Below are positions 47,061-58,198 of a stretch of 64,000 nt of DNA, in pieces (the first letter of the stretch is position 1; each line of letters starts with the position of its first letter). A program made the translations under genes and the position numbers. The stretch is from Guadua angustifolia (taxonomy: Eukaryota > Streptophyta > Magnoliopsida > Poales > Poaceae), in NCBI GenBank assembly GCA_036346375.1, contig CM070508.1:38460862-38524861 (forward strand). Reading direction: 5' to 3'. The notes beneath the pieces were generated by a model that saw only the letters and a list, made by a program, of their open reading frames with translations, ran no database searches and was not told the DNA's origin.

Positions 47061-47075
47061 CGGATTCATGTGGTG

Positions 47076-48638
47076 AATGTTGCAGCTGATGCTCTTAGTC
47101 GAAAACTGTATTGCACTTGGGTTTTTAATCTAGCTGATTTAATGAATGAGTTTCAAAAGCTCAATCTGAATTTAGTTGAGGATGGTTATGTAGCTACTCT
47201 TAGTATGCAACCCACTCTTAAAAGTCAAATCAAAGCTACACAACTTAAAGATGAAGCTATTATTGAAATTCAGAATGAGTTAATGGAAGGCAAGGAATCT
47301 AAGTTCACTGCAGATTCAGATGGAATAATATTTCAAGGAACTCGTATCTATGTGCCAAATGATTCTGAAATCAAGAAATTGATTTTGTCTAAAGCGCACA
47401 TGTCACTATTATCAATCCACCCTGGAAGTACAAAGATGTATCAGGATCTTAAGAAAGAATATTGGTGGCCTAGTATGAAGAAGGATATTGCTGAATACGT
47501 CGCTAGATGCAATGTGTGCTAGCGAGTTAAAGCTGAACATCAATGTCCAGCTAGACTTCTTCAACCATTGCAAATTCCGGAATGGAAATGGGATGATATT
47601 AGTATGGATTTCATCACTGGATTACCTCGAACTCATAAAGGGAATGACTCTATTAGGGTAATCATTGATCGATTAACTAAGGTAGCTTATTTCATCCCTG
47701 TCAAAACTACTCATTCTGGAGATAAATTAGCTGAACTTTACATCAACAATATCGTGCAGTTTCACGGAGTCCCAAAAACAATAGTTTTTGACTGTGGCTC
47801 ACAGTTCACATCTCGTTTTTGGGAAAAGTTACACAACCTGCTAGGGACCAAGTTGAATTTCAGTACTGCCTATCATCTTCAGACCGATTGACAAACTAAA
47901 AGAACAAATCAGATTCTAGAAGATATGTTAAGAGTTTGTGTGCTATCTTATAGCACTAACTCGGAAAAATGTTTGGCATTTGCGGAATTCTCGTATAATA
48001 ACAGTTTTCAATCAAGCCTGCAAATGTTGCCATTTGAAGCTCTTTATGGAAGAAAGTGTAGAACGCCTTTATTTTTGTCAGAAGTTGGAGAAAGGCAATT
48101 CTTTGGTCCAGATCTTATTTAAGAAGCCCAAGAGCATGTGGATTTAATAAGAAGTTGTCTAAAGGAAGCTCAGTCTCGTCAAAATAGTTATGTCGACAAC
48201 TGTCGACGTCACTTATGTTTCAAAGTCAATGATTATGTTTATCTTAAGGTCTCTCCACTTCGTGGTATTCACCGTTTCCATATTCGAGGTAAATTGGCAC
48301 CACGATATGTTGGACCATAACATATCATTGAGAAAATAGGAGAAAAGGCATACCAATTGGAGCTGCCATCTCAGCTGTCTAGTGTTCATAATGTCTTTCA
48401 TGTTTCACAACTAAGAAAATGTCTTCGTTTTCCTACTAAGCTCACCCAGCTAGAAGAAATTGACCTAAAGCCTAATTTAACTTATCGGGAGCATCCAATC
48501 AAAATTCTAGAAGAAGCTAAACGCCACACTCGTAATAAATCCCATAAAATGATAAAGGTGCAATGGAGTAATCATTCTGAGGAAGAAGCAACTTGGGAGT
48601 GAGAAGATTGACTCAAGGAGGAGTTTCCTGATTTCTTT
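47076..48638 (+). pseudogene. Gypsy-A integrase and chromodomain
   Basis: Continues RNase H (ADALSR) into integrase. The HHCC finger is visible (KAHMSLLSIHPGSTKMYQDL, then CNVC before TAG 47520). The core has DISMDFITGLPRTHKG (first Asp) and FDCGSQFTSRFW (second Asp, with Cys in place of the usual Arg). At the third site the usual Q-[ST]-E-R reads QTKR (about 47891-47902), so the catalytic Glu is Lys. It goes on with FAEFSYNNSFQSS, ALYGRKCRTPL, GKLAPRYVGP and FHVSQLRKCLRFP. The chromodomain (HPIKILEEAKRHTRNKS, KVQWSNHSEEEATWE) ends at TGA 48600, with another TGA at 48609. Integrase would insert the cDNA; this copy cannot. Confidence 0.9.
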
Positions 48639-48651
48639 TAGAAATAGTGTC

Positions 48652-49921
48652 TGTCAGCGTTTTTCGCCGGCCAGCTATTATGCCTCGAAGGGACCCGAGG
48701 TTTGATAGAGGGGATCTTCACGGACGGACACCTGTGGGCTCCCTCGAGGGATCCACACAAGCAAAGATTAAAGAACACGTTGATGTACCCAGGTTCAGGC
48801 CCTCGATGTGGGTAACAGCCTTACGTCCTGCTTTGGCTCTTGTTAATGTGTTTTAAGGGAATTACCAACGCTCAACCTACATGTTGGGTTCTTCTCGAGC
48901 TCTCTCAGTGCTCTCCTTCTCTTGTCTTGATTGTTCCCCCTTCTTCCTCTCATGCACCAAACCCCCCTTATATAGGCCGAGCTGGCTTGGGCATGTGAGA
49001 AGGATGACAACACAATGATTACACTTCATTTATTACATCAGTCACTGTAGCCCCATCCTCTGGCTTCATTCTTTGCACCATCGTCCAACTCCGCCTGGTC
49101 CACCCAGGAAATGACCTATATAGGACAGGTTAGGTGTAGGATGTCAGAGGGATAAGCTATCATGCCGTCAGCGAAGCCACACACATTTAATGGTTCTGAC
49201 ACGGGTTGTCGGGGGAGAAGACTTCAGCGTGAAGCTCCCTATTCTGCCAACGTACATCTTCATGCCTGACTGGCGGTGTACCCCCCGGCACCTTCGACCG
49301 ACCACATAGCCCAGTGGCCCGGCAGTAGCGTAGCTTGCCCACCTACTCGCCAGGCCGCCACACGGTGCGGTCGCCTGACAGCAGGGCGTCATCGCCCACC
49401 TGCTCACTAGGCCGCCACGCGACGCGATCACCCGGCAGCAGGGCGTGATCGCCGACCTGCCCGCCAGGCTATTGGGCTTCGGTGCATGTGGCCCCCTATG
49501 ACAGTGGCGAAGAGGTTACCCTTGTGCAAAGTACGCCGACAGCTCCCTATTCTACCGACGTACATCTTCATGCCTGACGGCAGTGTACCCCCCAGCTCAT
49601 TCGACCGACCACATAGCCCAGCCACCCGGCAACAGGGCGTCCTCGCCCACCTGCTCACCAGGCCACCACGCGGCGCGATCACCCACTTGCTCGCCAGGCC
49701 GTCACGCGGCGCGATCACCCACTTGCTCGCCAGGCCGTCACGCGGCGCGATCGCCCGACAGTAAGGCGTGATCGCCCACCTGCTCGCCAGGTCGCCACGC
49801 ACCGCGGTCGCCCGGTAGCAGGGTGTGATCACCCACCTGCCCACCAGGCTGTTGGGCTTCGGCGCCTATGGCCCCCTCTGATAGTGGCGGAGAGGGTACC
49901 CTAGTGCAAAGTACGCCGATA
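48652..49921 (+). mobile_element. Solo-LTR-like insertion (1270 bp) after Gypsy-A chromodomain
   Basis: Starts TGTCAGCG and ends ACGCCGATA. It is flanked by GTGTC (48647-48651, 49922-49926), and the Gypsy-A 3' flank resumes after it. An internal copy of the end reads ...ACGCCGACA, so the terminal TA is probably a mutated CA. TTATATAGG near 48967 may be a promoter. The flanking match extends to eight bases (ATAGTGTC), so a DNA transposon with 8-bp TSD is an alternative. A ~110-base segment occurs twice (about 49210-49320 and 49527-49640). No protein is recognised. Confidence 0.6.
49639..49790. repeat. 36-bp tandem repeat array
   Basis: GCGATC recurs at 49675, 49711 and 49747, an exact 36-base period, with diverged units on both sides. 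Each unit holds CACCCACTTGCTCGCCAGGC. Open frames here read as 12-residue repeats (THLLARPSRGAI) only because the period is a multiple of three. Confidence 0.85.
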
Positions 49922-49960
49922 GTGTCCTTTAGACCCGCCAAATCTCGGGGTCGAGATTTT

Positions 49961-49976
49961 TATAAGGGGGTAGATC
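49961..49976 (+). other. Polypurine tract of Gypsy-A
   Basis: TATAAGGGGGTAGATC directly before the 3' LTR, preceded by the CTCGGGGTCGAGATT segment that also precedes the PPT of Gypsy-B. Confidence 0.75.
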
Positions 49977-52900
49977 TGTAACAGCCCAAAAATTTTAGAA
50001 TAATAAAATATGATGTTTAAATCTAAATGTGGATATTTCTAGAATTTTCATGATGTTTCTGGTTTTATTTGGATTTTCTTGGATTTTGTGTTGTGAGAAA
50101 AAAATCAAATAAATGTGTAATGCAGAATGAAAAGGAGAAAAAGGCAAAGAGGTAAAAAGTAAAAATTTAAAAAATTTACCATGAGACCCTAAGCATGCAA
50201 GTAAACCATTTTATCAACCAAATGAAATTTTATGCATGGAGAAACGAAGAGATAAAATAAAAAGGCAACTTTTAAATCAAAATAATACATTGTCAGAATT
50301 TATAAAATAATTTGGAGTCTTATATGGAATTGTAAAAATTATCATGAAAATACCAATACAATGTCTACCTCTGGTAAAAATATCATAAACTAATAATGTG
50401 ATTAGTGACTTTTCCAAATTTAAAATTAGAAACTTTGAAATTCTAGAAATTGCCATGTTAGAATTTCTATAAAATAATGGTGCAATATTTTGACCTGGAA
50501 ATTTTACAGTAACATTCTTAGCTCAAATCCAACTGTAATAAAAAGTTTTAAAAATAATAGACTTCAAGGAAATTTAAAATTACAAACAAGATATAGGAGT
50601 AGTCACTGTTATAGGAATATTAATAATTTTTTAGTAACTAATTTTAACCCCAAAATTTTACCAGATATCAAGCCCTATCGAAATACTTTGGTCAAAAAGA
50701 TTTAAAAATTTTTACTATGGTTTGTTAGGTCAATAAAATCCAGTACTAGAGCTGACTGAACCGAAATTCGTCTCTTTGCCATCTCATCTCGCTGACCAGT
50801 GGGCCAGGCTTCGGGAGAATTCTGTTCTCTGGTGTGCAATGGGAAAATGCTTTAGCCTCTATAGGTGGACCCTAGCCCCACTTGTCAGCTCCGTCTCTTT
50901 CTTCTGTTCGCCCGATCGAGAAACCGAAGCCTCCCGACTTCGCTGCGGTCAGCCGAGCTCACTTCTTTGAATCACTCCAAGAATCGTCACATCATTTAGC
51001 GCCGGCATCGCCCAGCCTTAGCCACCTTCATCCTCAAGTGTCTCGCGCCATACTATCCTCATTACCACCCTTGCCACCATGCCATTTGTTGTGCTGAGCC
51101 GAGTCAATCATCGCCGCGCATCCAAGTCCTGGCAAATCGCTTCGGCATTGCTATAAATACTAGTATAGCATCGCATTGAGCCCCTCTCTTCTTCCTTTAG
51201 CTACTCACTCAGCCATCTCATAGCCTCTTCTTGGTTAGTCGCCACTGTTGCTGAGGAGCCGAAAAGGGTGAAACCAGCAATCGTGCCAAGCCAGAGGTAA
51301 TTTTTGGAATTAGTTCATCCTAAAACTTCGCCTAAACCTCAGTCACTGACCATCTGTTATTTCCACCCATACCAGTGTAGTTCATCGTCTTCCACCATTC
51401 TTCTTCACGGCTGGCGTTCTGTGGGTAGCTCTCTCCAATCTTTCTCTGCCTTCGTTTGCAGGTAAAATGGAAGCGCTTAGGTTCACTGATGCTCACCTAG
51501 TGCTTGCCTAGGGAAATAATGGCTGGTGGTGAGCTCGCGAGCAATCGGCCATGGCGACCGCGCCTCCCTCCAGTGGCGACCATCTTCCCGTTGGTCTCTA
51601 GTGGAATGGGTACCACCTCTCGACTCACCACGATGCTCTGAAGGCCATGGCACTACCCATTCCTTGGCAGTGGAGCTAGTTCACTAGCGGCGAGCCAACA
51701 ACTGTAGAGCTCTATTTAGTGTCACTATCAGGTGGGGTTCGATTGTCAGTCGCTTGCATCTGGATGAGTCGCTGGTTGGATGGTCCCACATGTCGGTCGG
51801 CCTCGATTAAATCGACTTGGCGGATCTTTCGTCGATCTCGCCTTTCTCTTTTTCTCTCACGTGCACGCACTGGCAAGTGGACCCAGGCTAGCTGGCAGTG
51901 GCTCAAGCCGATTCAACAGGAAAGCGCACACAGTAGCAAGGCGTATCCTAGCAAAGAAAAGTATTTCGATTTTTCCAATGTATTTCAAACTCGAGGCAAT
52001 TCAAGTGGTTATAACTTTTGAGCTAATAATCTAAATTGAATGAAATAAATTTCTAAATTCATCTAAAATCTGATAGAATTAGAATATGTAAAAATATTTC
52101 AAAAATAGTTATTGTGTTATTTTTAATAATGAAAACATTTAAGTAAGGCTTAATGCACCAAGAAAATGATTATTTTAACTTTGGACAAAATAAAGAAAAA
52201 TAAATTTTTCTAAAATCCTCATACTGAGTAGAACCTGAATATGTAAAAATACTTGTATTTCAAGTTAAATAGATGGTTATGCTCATATGAGATATATGCA
52301 AGTTACATTAATCACCTCAAGAAATGGAAATGTTGCATATTGGAGAGCAGTAGAAGGGCAGAGCTATGTAAATTCAGTAAGGGCACATAAAGTTTGTTAA
52401 AATTTTCTAGTAAGCAAAAGGTGATAAGGAATGGTAGTACCATAAGATTGATTCTATTCCTATGGTTGTGCATGCATATCTTTGCATTTGTGATCACATA
52501 CTTGCTCATATATATATGTATTCATATATATATGCTACTTTGAGAAGGGTTAGCTATTAAGTAATTGAAGAATTAAATTTAAATATTTCTTTGAATCTAA
52601 ATCCTAATTAAGGGTAAGAATCTGTTCATGCCTGTAATGATCAAATCATTATAATCTTAAATAATTTTTGCATCTTGAATTCAAAAATATAAATAAAAGA
52701 ATTCACAATTTTACCCTATTGCATTTGTAAAATAAAGCTAATAAATTTGCAAAAATAACCCTATTTTCTGTGCTGAGTTTTATTTGTTCTTGCTATCTAT
52801 TTTCTTTTTGCCCTTCTTAATTGTTAATTTCTATTTCTTCCTTGTTGTGCGATGTGTAGATGCTGACATCTCAGACGAGGAGGAAGATCTTGCTGTAGAC

Positions 52901-54526
52901 CCAGACTTCGAGACATATAATGCAGAGCAAGGCAAGCACATCATTGATCATGTTGATCCCAATAATTCACTTACAATATGTTGTTTTTATCAATGTATTA
53001 TGTGTACGAGTAATTCTCCACAAAAGTTGCTATTATGGGCAAGAATAGTAGTTATCCTTGTATATTGTGGATTTCCTTAATCTGTATGACAATGTGAACC
53101 TTGTAACCTTAAGTATGGTTTAGACATATTTAATGTCACTCTGGGCATAATCGCTAGTTTGTTATATTTTCTTAGCCATGCTTAAATTAAACCGGTTCAT
53201 TTCCAAAATTGCTTAACTGAACAACTGTCATTTGGGAAAATGTTGCTGGTTGTTTAATAAAAACTTAAAATAAAACTATGGTTTTGACACGGTTGATTGT
53301 TGGCAATAGCCGGTTGAGCAAAGTGAATTGCTCGTAGTATAGGGTGAAGTATCGCCCGTGTCAGATTAAGGACTGAACAATGGGACGGTATTGATCTGAG
53401 ATTTCCGTGCAACCACAAGGGCTATTATGGGGTAGCCATAGCCTATTAAGTTATTTAGACATGGCTTTGCTCCTTGGTGGTGGGAGCTAGCAGAAGCACT
53501 CCATTCTGGATTGCTTGTGAGGGGCTTACACACAGTTTGTGTGGGTAAATGCATACCGATACAATGATGTATGCCTTGCCATAAAATGAAACGGTATGTT
53601 GGTGTACTAAAAGTGGATCCAGGACTTGGGTGTGTCTTTCTATTTATATGGCGAGAGCTTAACGTCCCGGGCTAGATCGAAATCATATCTAAATAATGTA
53701 ACGGCTCTGTATGATCTCCTTGCCAGCACACTTAAGGAAGTGTGTCATTTGGCCTAGCAAAAAGGGTGATCATTCCCTATGGGTAAAGCTGTATAGCTCT
53801 GCAAAGTATAAAATCTAATTGATTAGCCATGCCCACGGTCATGGGCACTTGGTGAAGTCATCCCAATGTTAGACTTTGGTATTTTATAAAAAAATGGGTT
53901 CCGGTTTGAAACTATTTTTTGCAACTAGTTTTATGTTAAAAGGAATCGACACTTATCGTTGTTCAGTCAGGTAGACTGCTTATGGATTGCAATTACTTTC
54001 ATATGATTACAATGTTCATTAGCAATTTTATAAATTTTGGTTTGCAATCTATTATATCCATATGATTTCATTTCTTTACACAATTGCAAAATAACCTAAA
54101 GCCTTTCATTGTTTAAGCCTGCATTCTTATTTATATGCATTTGTCAACCACTATCAAGTCTTGCTAAGTACCAATGTACTCAAACTTGCTATCTACGTTG
54201 TCTCAGAGGATGAAGCTTTAGTCATGTCGGACAACTCGTACTTTCAGGCAGGCCGTGCGGATTTTGATGACGATTTCTTCTAGGGTTGGCCTAGTCAGAT
54301 GCCTATGGGTTGGTTGGGCATACTACATGACTTTTGGAAATTTCTTTTGACTCTTTCCGCTGTGTAATATTATTGCTTGAACTCTATGTACTCTATTAAT
54401 CTCGTGCAGGTTATAAATATCCTGTTCTGGTTGTGATATCGATGTTGTAAACATGTGTGTACTAGCGATCCAGAGACTAGTACTGTATATACATGGAGAT
54501 TTCTGTTCCTTGAATGGGGTCTCACA
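49977..54526 (+). repeat. Gypsy-A 3' LTR (4550 bp)
   Basis: Begins TGTAACAGCCC after the PPT and ends GGTCTCACA. Its last 1750 bases match 10410-12155. At about 4.55 kb it is unusually long, although an unrecognised insertion in the left 2.8 kb cannot be ruled out because the matching 5' part is off the window. Composition is A/T-rich at 49980-50750 and 52020-52770 and mixed around the promoter. Short frames inside are not accepted as genes. Confidence 0.9.
51152..51159 (+). promoter_or_regulatory. TATA box of Gypsy-A LTR
   Basis: TATAAATA about 1.18 kb into the LTR, followed by a pyrimidine-rich stretch with CTCTCTTCTTCC. Likely U3/R promoter. Confidence 0.55.
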
Positions 54527-55728
54527 GTAGACATGGGCCGGTATTGGATTTGATTGGAGTGCTAAAATGGGTCAAAAGTTTTGTGTGTGTATGTGTTGAG
54601 ATACATCTCGAATGTAGGATATGTGGGTGCTAGGCATTGATCTTGGGACCTAGCACTAGACACATATCCAGGTACCTGGAATTGTTTTCAACCATCTAAT
54701 GCATAAACTCGAGCGGTCGTCATTCCTTGGCTATTGTTAGTGCTCCCCTTGGTGAGTTTAGGTGACACCAAGGTTTTGAGAAGGACAGCGAGTGTTATGC
54801 TTGGATGAGTTAGTTTCAATCTTGGTATGGTTGTTCGAAATGGAAACGAAACTCTCATGGATGTGCAAGTGTGTATGGTGCAACTAAGTGGCTCATATTT
54901 GTTTGGGTGAGGGCCATCTAGTTAATACTCTGTGCACAGGACTTCTGGGTGATAGTTAGCATACACTTAAGTAGAGTATGAGTGTCACCTCTAAGTCCAA
55001 CACACGTCAGAGGATCGATTCATATTTTCGGGTGCCCACACCAACTGAGAGTCCCCTAGGGCCTTGTGCACAAGCGCGACATGTCGTTGTGGCCCCTCTG
55101 CTCCTGCCCTAGGTGGCTTCTCCCTCTCCCTCCACGGAGCCCACATCTGGCCTCCCTCCATCTCCCATGCAAGGCGGCTTGGTGGCCACGGCACGAGGCA
55201 GCTGCTCGGGGGCCTGGCTCGGCGTGAGGCGGCTCGGTGGCCATGGCGGGAGGCGGCCGTGGGTGAGGTCGCCACGGTGCAAGGTAGCGTGGGACTGCCC
55301 GAGGCTGTGTGTGAGGCAACTCAGGAGGCAGCGACGTTGTAGGCGATCACAAGCGAGGCGGCTAGGTGAACCTGTACTGCTCCCCACCATCTTCCTATGT
55401 GTCAGCCCGGCCACGTCTTCCTCTATGCCGGCTCTACTGCACGCAATGCCGCGGGCCTCGAGCCTTGAGCGCGACAGCCGAGTACCACCATCGAGCGTGC
55501 GTGCCCTTCTTCTTGAGTGTGCTCTTCAGATGTGCGAGACTACCGTGCTTGGCCGGGCCACCCACCAAGCCCGATTGGTAGGCCCAGCACGGCCTAGGCA
55601 ATCGTGCCAGGCTGGCCCGACCCATTGAGAATAACAACGTGCTGGGCCATGGGTCGGGCTAGTCTGGGCGTGACTCCAGTCGGCCCAAAATGTCTCGGCC
55701 TAGTGCCCACCTCTATCTATCTCCATCA
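54527..55728. other. Unassigned block, possibly a degraded hAT-like element
   Basis: The right end, read on the minus strand, is TAGAGGTGGGCACTAGGCC followed by GGCCCGA-type repeats, a look common at ends of grass hAT elements. The left end begins TAGACATGGGCC two bases after the Gypsy-A LTR. The ends match only at TAGA..TGGGC, and no 8-bp TSD pair was found, so the call is weak. The interior has an A/T-balanced part with no frames (54540-55040) and a GC-rich part (55040-55640) with frames on both strands that I do not accept. Confidence 0.3.
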
Positions 55729-56063
55729 TTACCATTGGGGATGTGTAAAGTGTGGAAAGCTTCTGCAAATTACTACAGGTGGTAGCTTTCACTTCCTGAT
55801 GACTAGCACAATAATTTTCACACCAACTAGCAACAGTCCCTTTATGTTGGCAAGCAGTTTACAACATTTTCTCCTCATCATTGCATTATGCCAAGATAAG
55901 TTTCTTAACAACATCCTTAAGCCAATCATCTACCTCTAATGGATCAACTGAACTAGCAAACGTAGCTGGCCATGTATTTGTGATTTCCCGAAGGTAGTAC
56001 AGTGGTAGAGGAAATGGAGCGAAAATGTATACAACATATCTAACACTAAGGTAGAGTCATCAT
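55729..56063 (-). pseudogene. Minus-strand gypsy gag remnant, part 1
   Basis: Read on the minus strand from 56063 leftwards, the sequence gives WPATFASSVDPLEVDDWLKD, VVKKLILA-stop-CNDEEKML and GTVASWCENYCASHQEVKA, then TLYTSPMVMMEI. This is the retrotrans_gag core of a Tekay-type element, like those of Gypsy-A and Gypsy-B but from another copy and in the opposite direction. It is cut on the left by the block ending at 55728 and on the right by Copia-D. It carries at least two stops. The forward frame 55604-55939 is its shadow. Confidence 0.75.
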
Positions 56064-56411
56064 TGTTTACTCCACTCTTGTTGCACCACTTGCTATTTGT
56101 TATTACGTATGCATATTTGGTATGTAAAAATTGCATTCCCTGCATATAGGAATAGTGCATGATTAGGGGGATTAGTGGTGTGAGTTACAGCCAAGATTTG
56201 TTGTCGAATTGTGTGCATGAGTCACATTTAAGTAGCTATCATTGTTGAGATTAGGAGAATGAGAAAGACACTAAAAATATGAGTTCAATTAGCATCACAA
56301 ATTACTGAGTTTGTTGTGTGTGATTATTGTCTCCATCTCTGGTAGATCAAACCACCATGTGTGTTTGTGTCCATCATGATAGAGAACACGAATGAGACTC
56401 TGGACCTATCA
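56064..56411 (+). repeat. Copia-D 5' LTR (348 bp)
   Basis: TGTTTACTCC to GACCTATCA. It matches the two parts of the 3' LTR (60542-60580 and 61621-61931) with more mismatches than the other LTR pairs in this window, suggesting an older insertion. Confidence 0.9.
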
Positions 56412-56413
56412 TT

Positions 56414-56425
56414 TGGTATCAGAGC
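56414..56425 (+). other. Primer binding site of Copia-D
   Basis: TGGTATCAGAGC, two bases after the 5' LTR. Confidence 0.92.
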
Positions 56426-56439
56426 TAAGTCACGTCGGA

Positions 56440-57362
56440 TGGATATCAATCAAAGTCTCTGCCATGCGCAAGGATCATAGAGGATGATGAGGCGTCTAAT
56501 AAAAAGAGGAGCACACCGTGGGTGATTTCGTACCTGCAGTTGACGCGAACGAACTACACAATATGGGCCATGAAGATGCGTGTTGTACTTCAGTCCCAGT
56601 GCATGTGGGAGGCGGTGCAAACCACAATGTAGTATTATCATATATAAATCAGGTCCCACTTTATGTGTTCTACTAGGTAGTGCCAGACTCAATGATGTCC
56701 TCCCTTACTGGGATGGACACAACAAAGGAGTCTTGGGACGCCATCAAGTTTGCCACATGGGGCATCAATGCGTGTGCAAGGCAAGCCAGCAAACATGATG
56801 CAGGACAGCGAATCAATTGATGACTTTACCAGACGGGTGACCACACTCGTCAGCAGCATATGTACGCTAGGAGAGAACCTAAGCAAGATCATGATTGGGC
56901 AGCTCATTATACACCTCGAGTAGTACATGGATCGGAAGACACTGACCATGGAGGATCTCATTGGGTGGTTCAAGGCATATGATGAATGCATCCGCCTATT
57001 GTTTGGAAATCAACAAGATGGGGAGCATCTGATGCTCTCCTACTTACAGTGAGAGAACTTCTAGACCAAGCAGAAAGGCGGTGAGAGTTCTACCACTAGT
57101 ACAACAACCGATGGTGACCGCGGTAGAGGCTGTGGCAAGACAGACGCACAGGTTGGTGCAGACACACACTTTGGCAATGCTAGCAAGAGCGATTGGAAGA
57201 AAAAAATTCAAGTTCCACAAGTGCGGTAAGAAAGGACATTTTACCAAAGAATGTTGCAAGCCAGAGAAGGAGAAGGCCCTTATGACTAATAAGGATGATG
57301 ACAGATCAACACTACTTATGGTACAGACATGCGAGCTAACACAAGCTAATGAGGATGTTTAA
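56440..57362 (+). pseudogene. Copia-D gag, broken
   Basis: Starts near ATG 56440 (MDINQSLCHAQG) and quickly hits a stop. Pieces of the UBN2-type Gag are scattered in all three frames up to 57050. The frame 57081-57362 keeps the nucleocapsid end, HKCGKKGHFTKECCK (about 57216-57260), but the first Cys of the CCHC knuckle is replaced by Phe, so zinc binding would fail. A stop at 57360 ends the frame. Confidence 0.75.
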
Positions 57363-58198
57363 GGTGAAGTCTTCCTCAATGAGAAGGTCCAACTGCAAGT
57401 CTACGATACCGAGATGTATGATGGTGATATCTGATACCTATACACTGGTACTAACAATCACATGATAGGGAGCAGTGGGAAGTTTACAGATCTCGACTCA
57501 TCTATGAAGGGGAAGTGAAGTTTGGTGATGGATTTGTGGTGACTATACTCGGGCACAAAATAGTCTTGTTCCAGTACCAGAATGGTGAGCGTTGTGCCCT
57601 ATCCAATGTCTACTACATCCTATCCCTAAAGGGCAACATCATCAGTCTAGGGCAACTCACTGAGCGTAGTTGCAAGATGCTAATCGAGGATCCCTACCTC
57701 CTCATATATGACCAGGAGAGGAAGCTACTCGCTAGGATCACCCAACCGCTTAACTGGCTGTACCTCCTCAGTCTCAACATATCACAGCCAGTGTGTCTAA
57801 TAGCGAGCTATGGACATGGTGTGGCTATTGCACACACGCTATGGCCACTTGAACTTCAAGGAACTTATAGAGCTCACTAGAAGGAGATGGTGAGTTGTCG
57901 TGCCTTGATCAAATCGATCAGGATTTCAACGGTTGCCTCATAGGCAAGCAGCATTATGCGTCATTCCCGGGTGTAGCCATTTTCTCCAATAATAAGCCCT
58001 TGGTGCTAGTACATGGCGAACTATGTGGACCAGTGTTTCTCCTGACACCAGCCAATAACCAATATTTCCTACTGCTGGATGACTATAGGTACATGTGGTT
58101 TCTGCTACTGAAGATCAAGGATCAGGCACTCACCACATTCTACCTGCTGAACTGGGCACCGACGAAGAGTGTCATGGGCATGACACCATATAAAGCAC
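57363..58198 (+). pseudogene. Copia-D protease and integrase, with core deletion
   Basis: The protease active site appears as YTGTNNHMIGS (about 57437-57470), where the family has D-[ST]-G: the catalytic Asp is Tyr. The frame 57515-57880 reads CALSNVYYILSLKGNIISLG and MLIEDPYLLIYDQERKLLAR, the usual protease-integrase linker, and is followed by YGHLNFKELIELTR in another frame (GAG-pre-integrase). Integrase is seen in 57895-58200: LVHGELCGPVF and NQYFLLLDDYRYMWFLLL, then a jump to MGMTPYKA. About 80-100 codons with the second Asp and the Glu are missing. It is cut at 58198 by a solo LTR. Confidence 0.82.

Larger units (their letters stand above)
44643..47075. mobile_element. CACTA-2: non-autonomous CACTA-like element with TATTTACGTCGGC repeats
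   Basis: Bounded by the 3-bp TSD AAT (44640-44642, 47076-47078), beginning CACTATAGGAAAG and ending CATGTGGTG. The outer 18 bases of the two ends are only partly complementary, but bases 19-32 match perfectly in inverted orientation (TATTTACGTCGGCC). The RNase H frame (GKAN to ADALSR) closes across it. Repeated TATTTACGTCGGC units crowd both ends. No full transposase is present; a C-terminal two-exon remnant and a separate exon-like piece lie inside. Confidence 0.8.
10410..54526 (+). mobile_element. Gypsy-A: long-LTR Tekay-type chromovirus, split by four insertions
   Basis: The 5' LTR (right part only) ends at 12155 and the 3' LTR is 49977-54526. The two agree over 10410-12155 and 52777-54526. 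The coding order gag, protease, RT, RNase H, integrase, chromodomain is that of a Ty3/gypsy chromovirus. Insertions are Copia-1 in the 5' LTR, Gypsy-B in pol, a CACTA in RNase H and a solo-LTR-like element after the chromodomain. Taking these out leaves about 13.1 kb in the window plus about 2.8 kb of LTR expected to the left. The base after the 3' LTR begins GTAGA, the predicted TSD. All domains carry stops. Confidence 0.92.

Noticed and set aside
49639..49790. Regular repeats suggesting a CRISPR array or a repeat protein
   Set aside because: The units are directly adjacent without unique spacers, and the DNA is plant nuclear. The repeated peptide is only a by-product of a 36-base period.
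55113..55628. A 171-codon Pro/Ser/Arg-rich frame and its minus-strand overlaps
   Set aside because: Same pattern of GC-driven open frames on both strands, no recognisable motif, and it lies in a probable degraded transposon.
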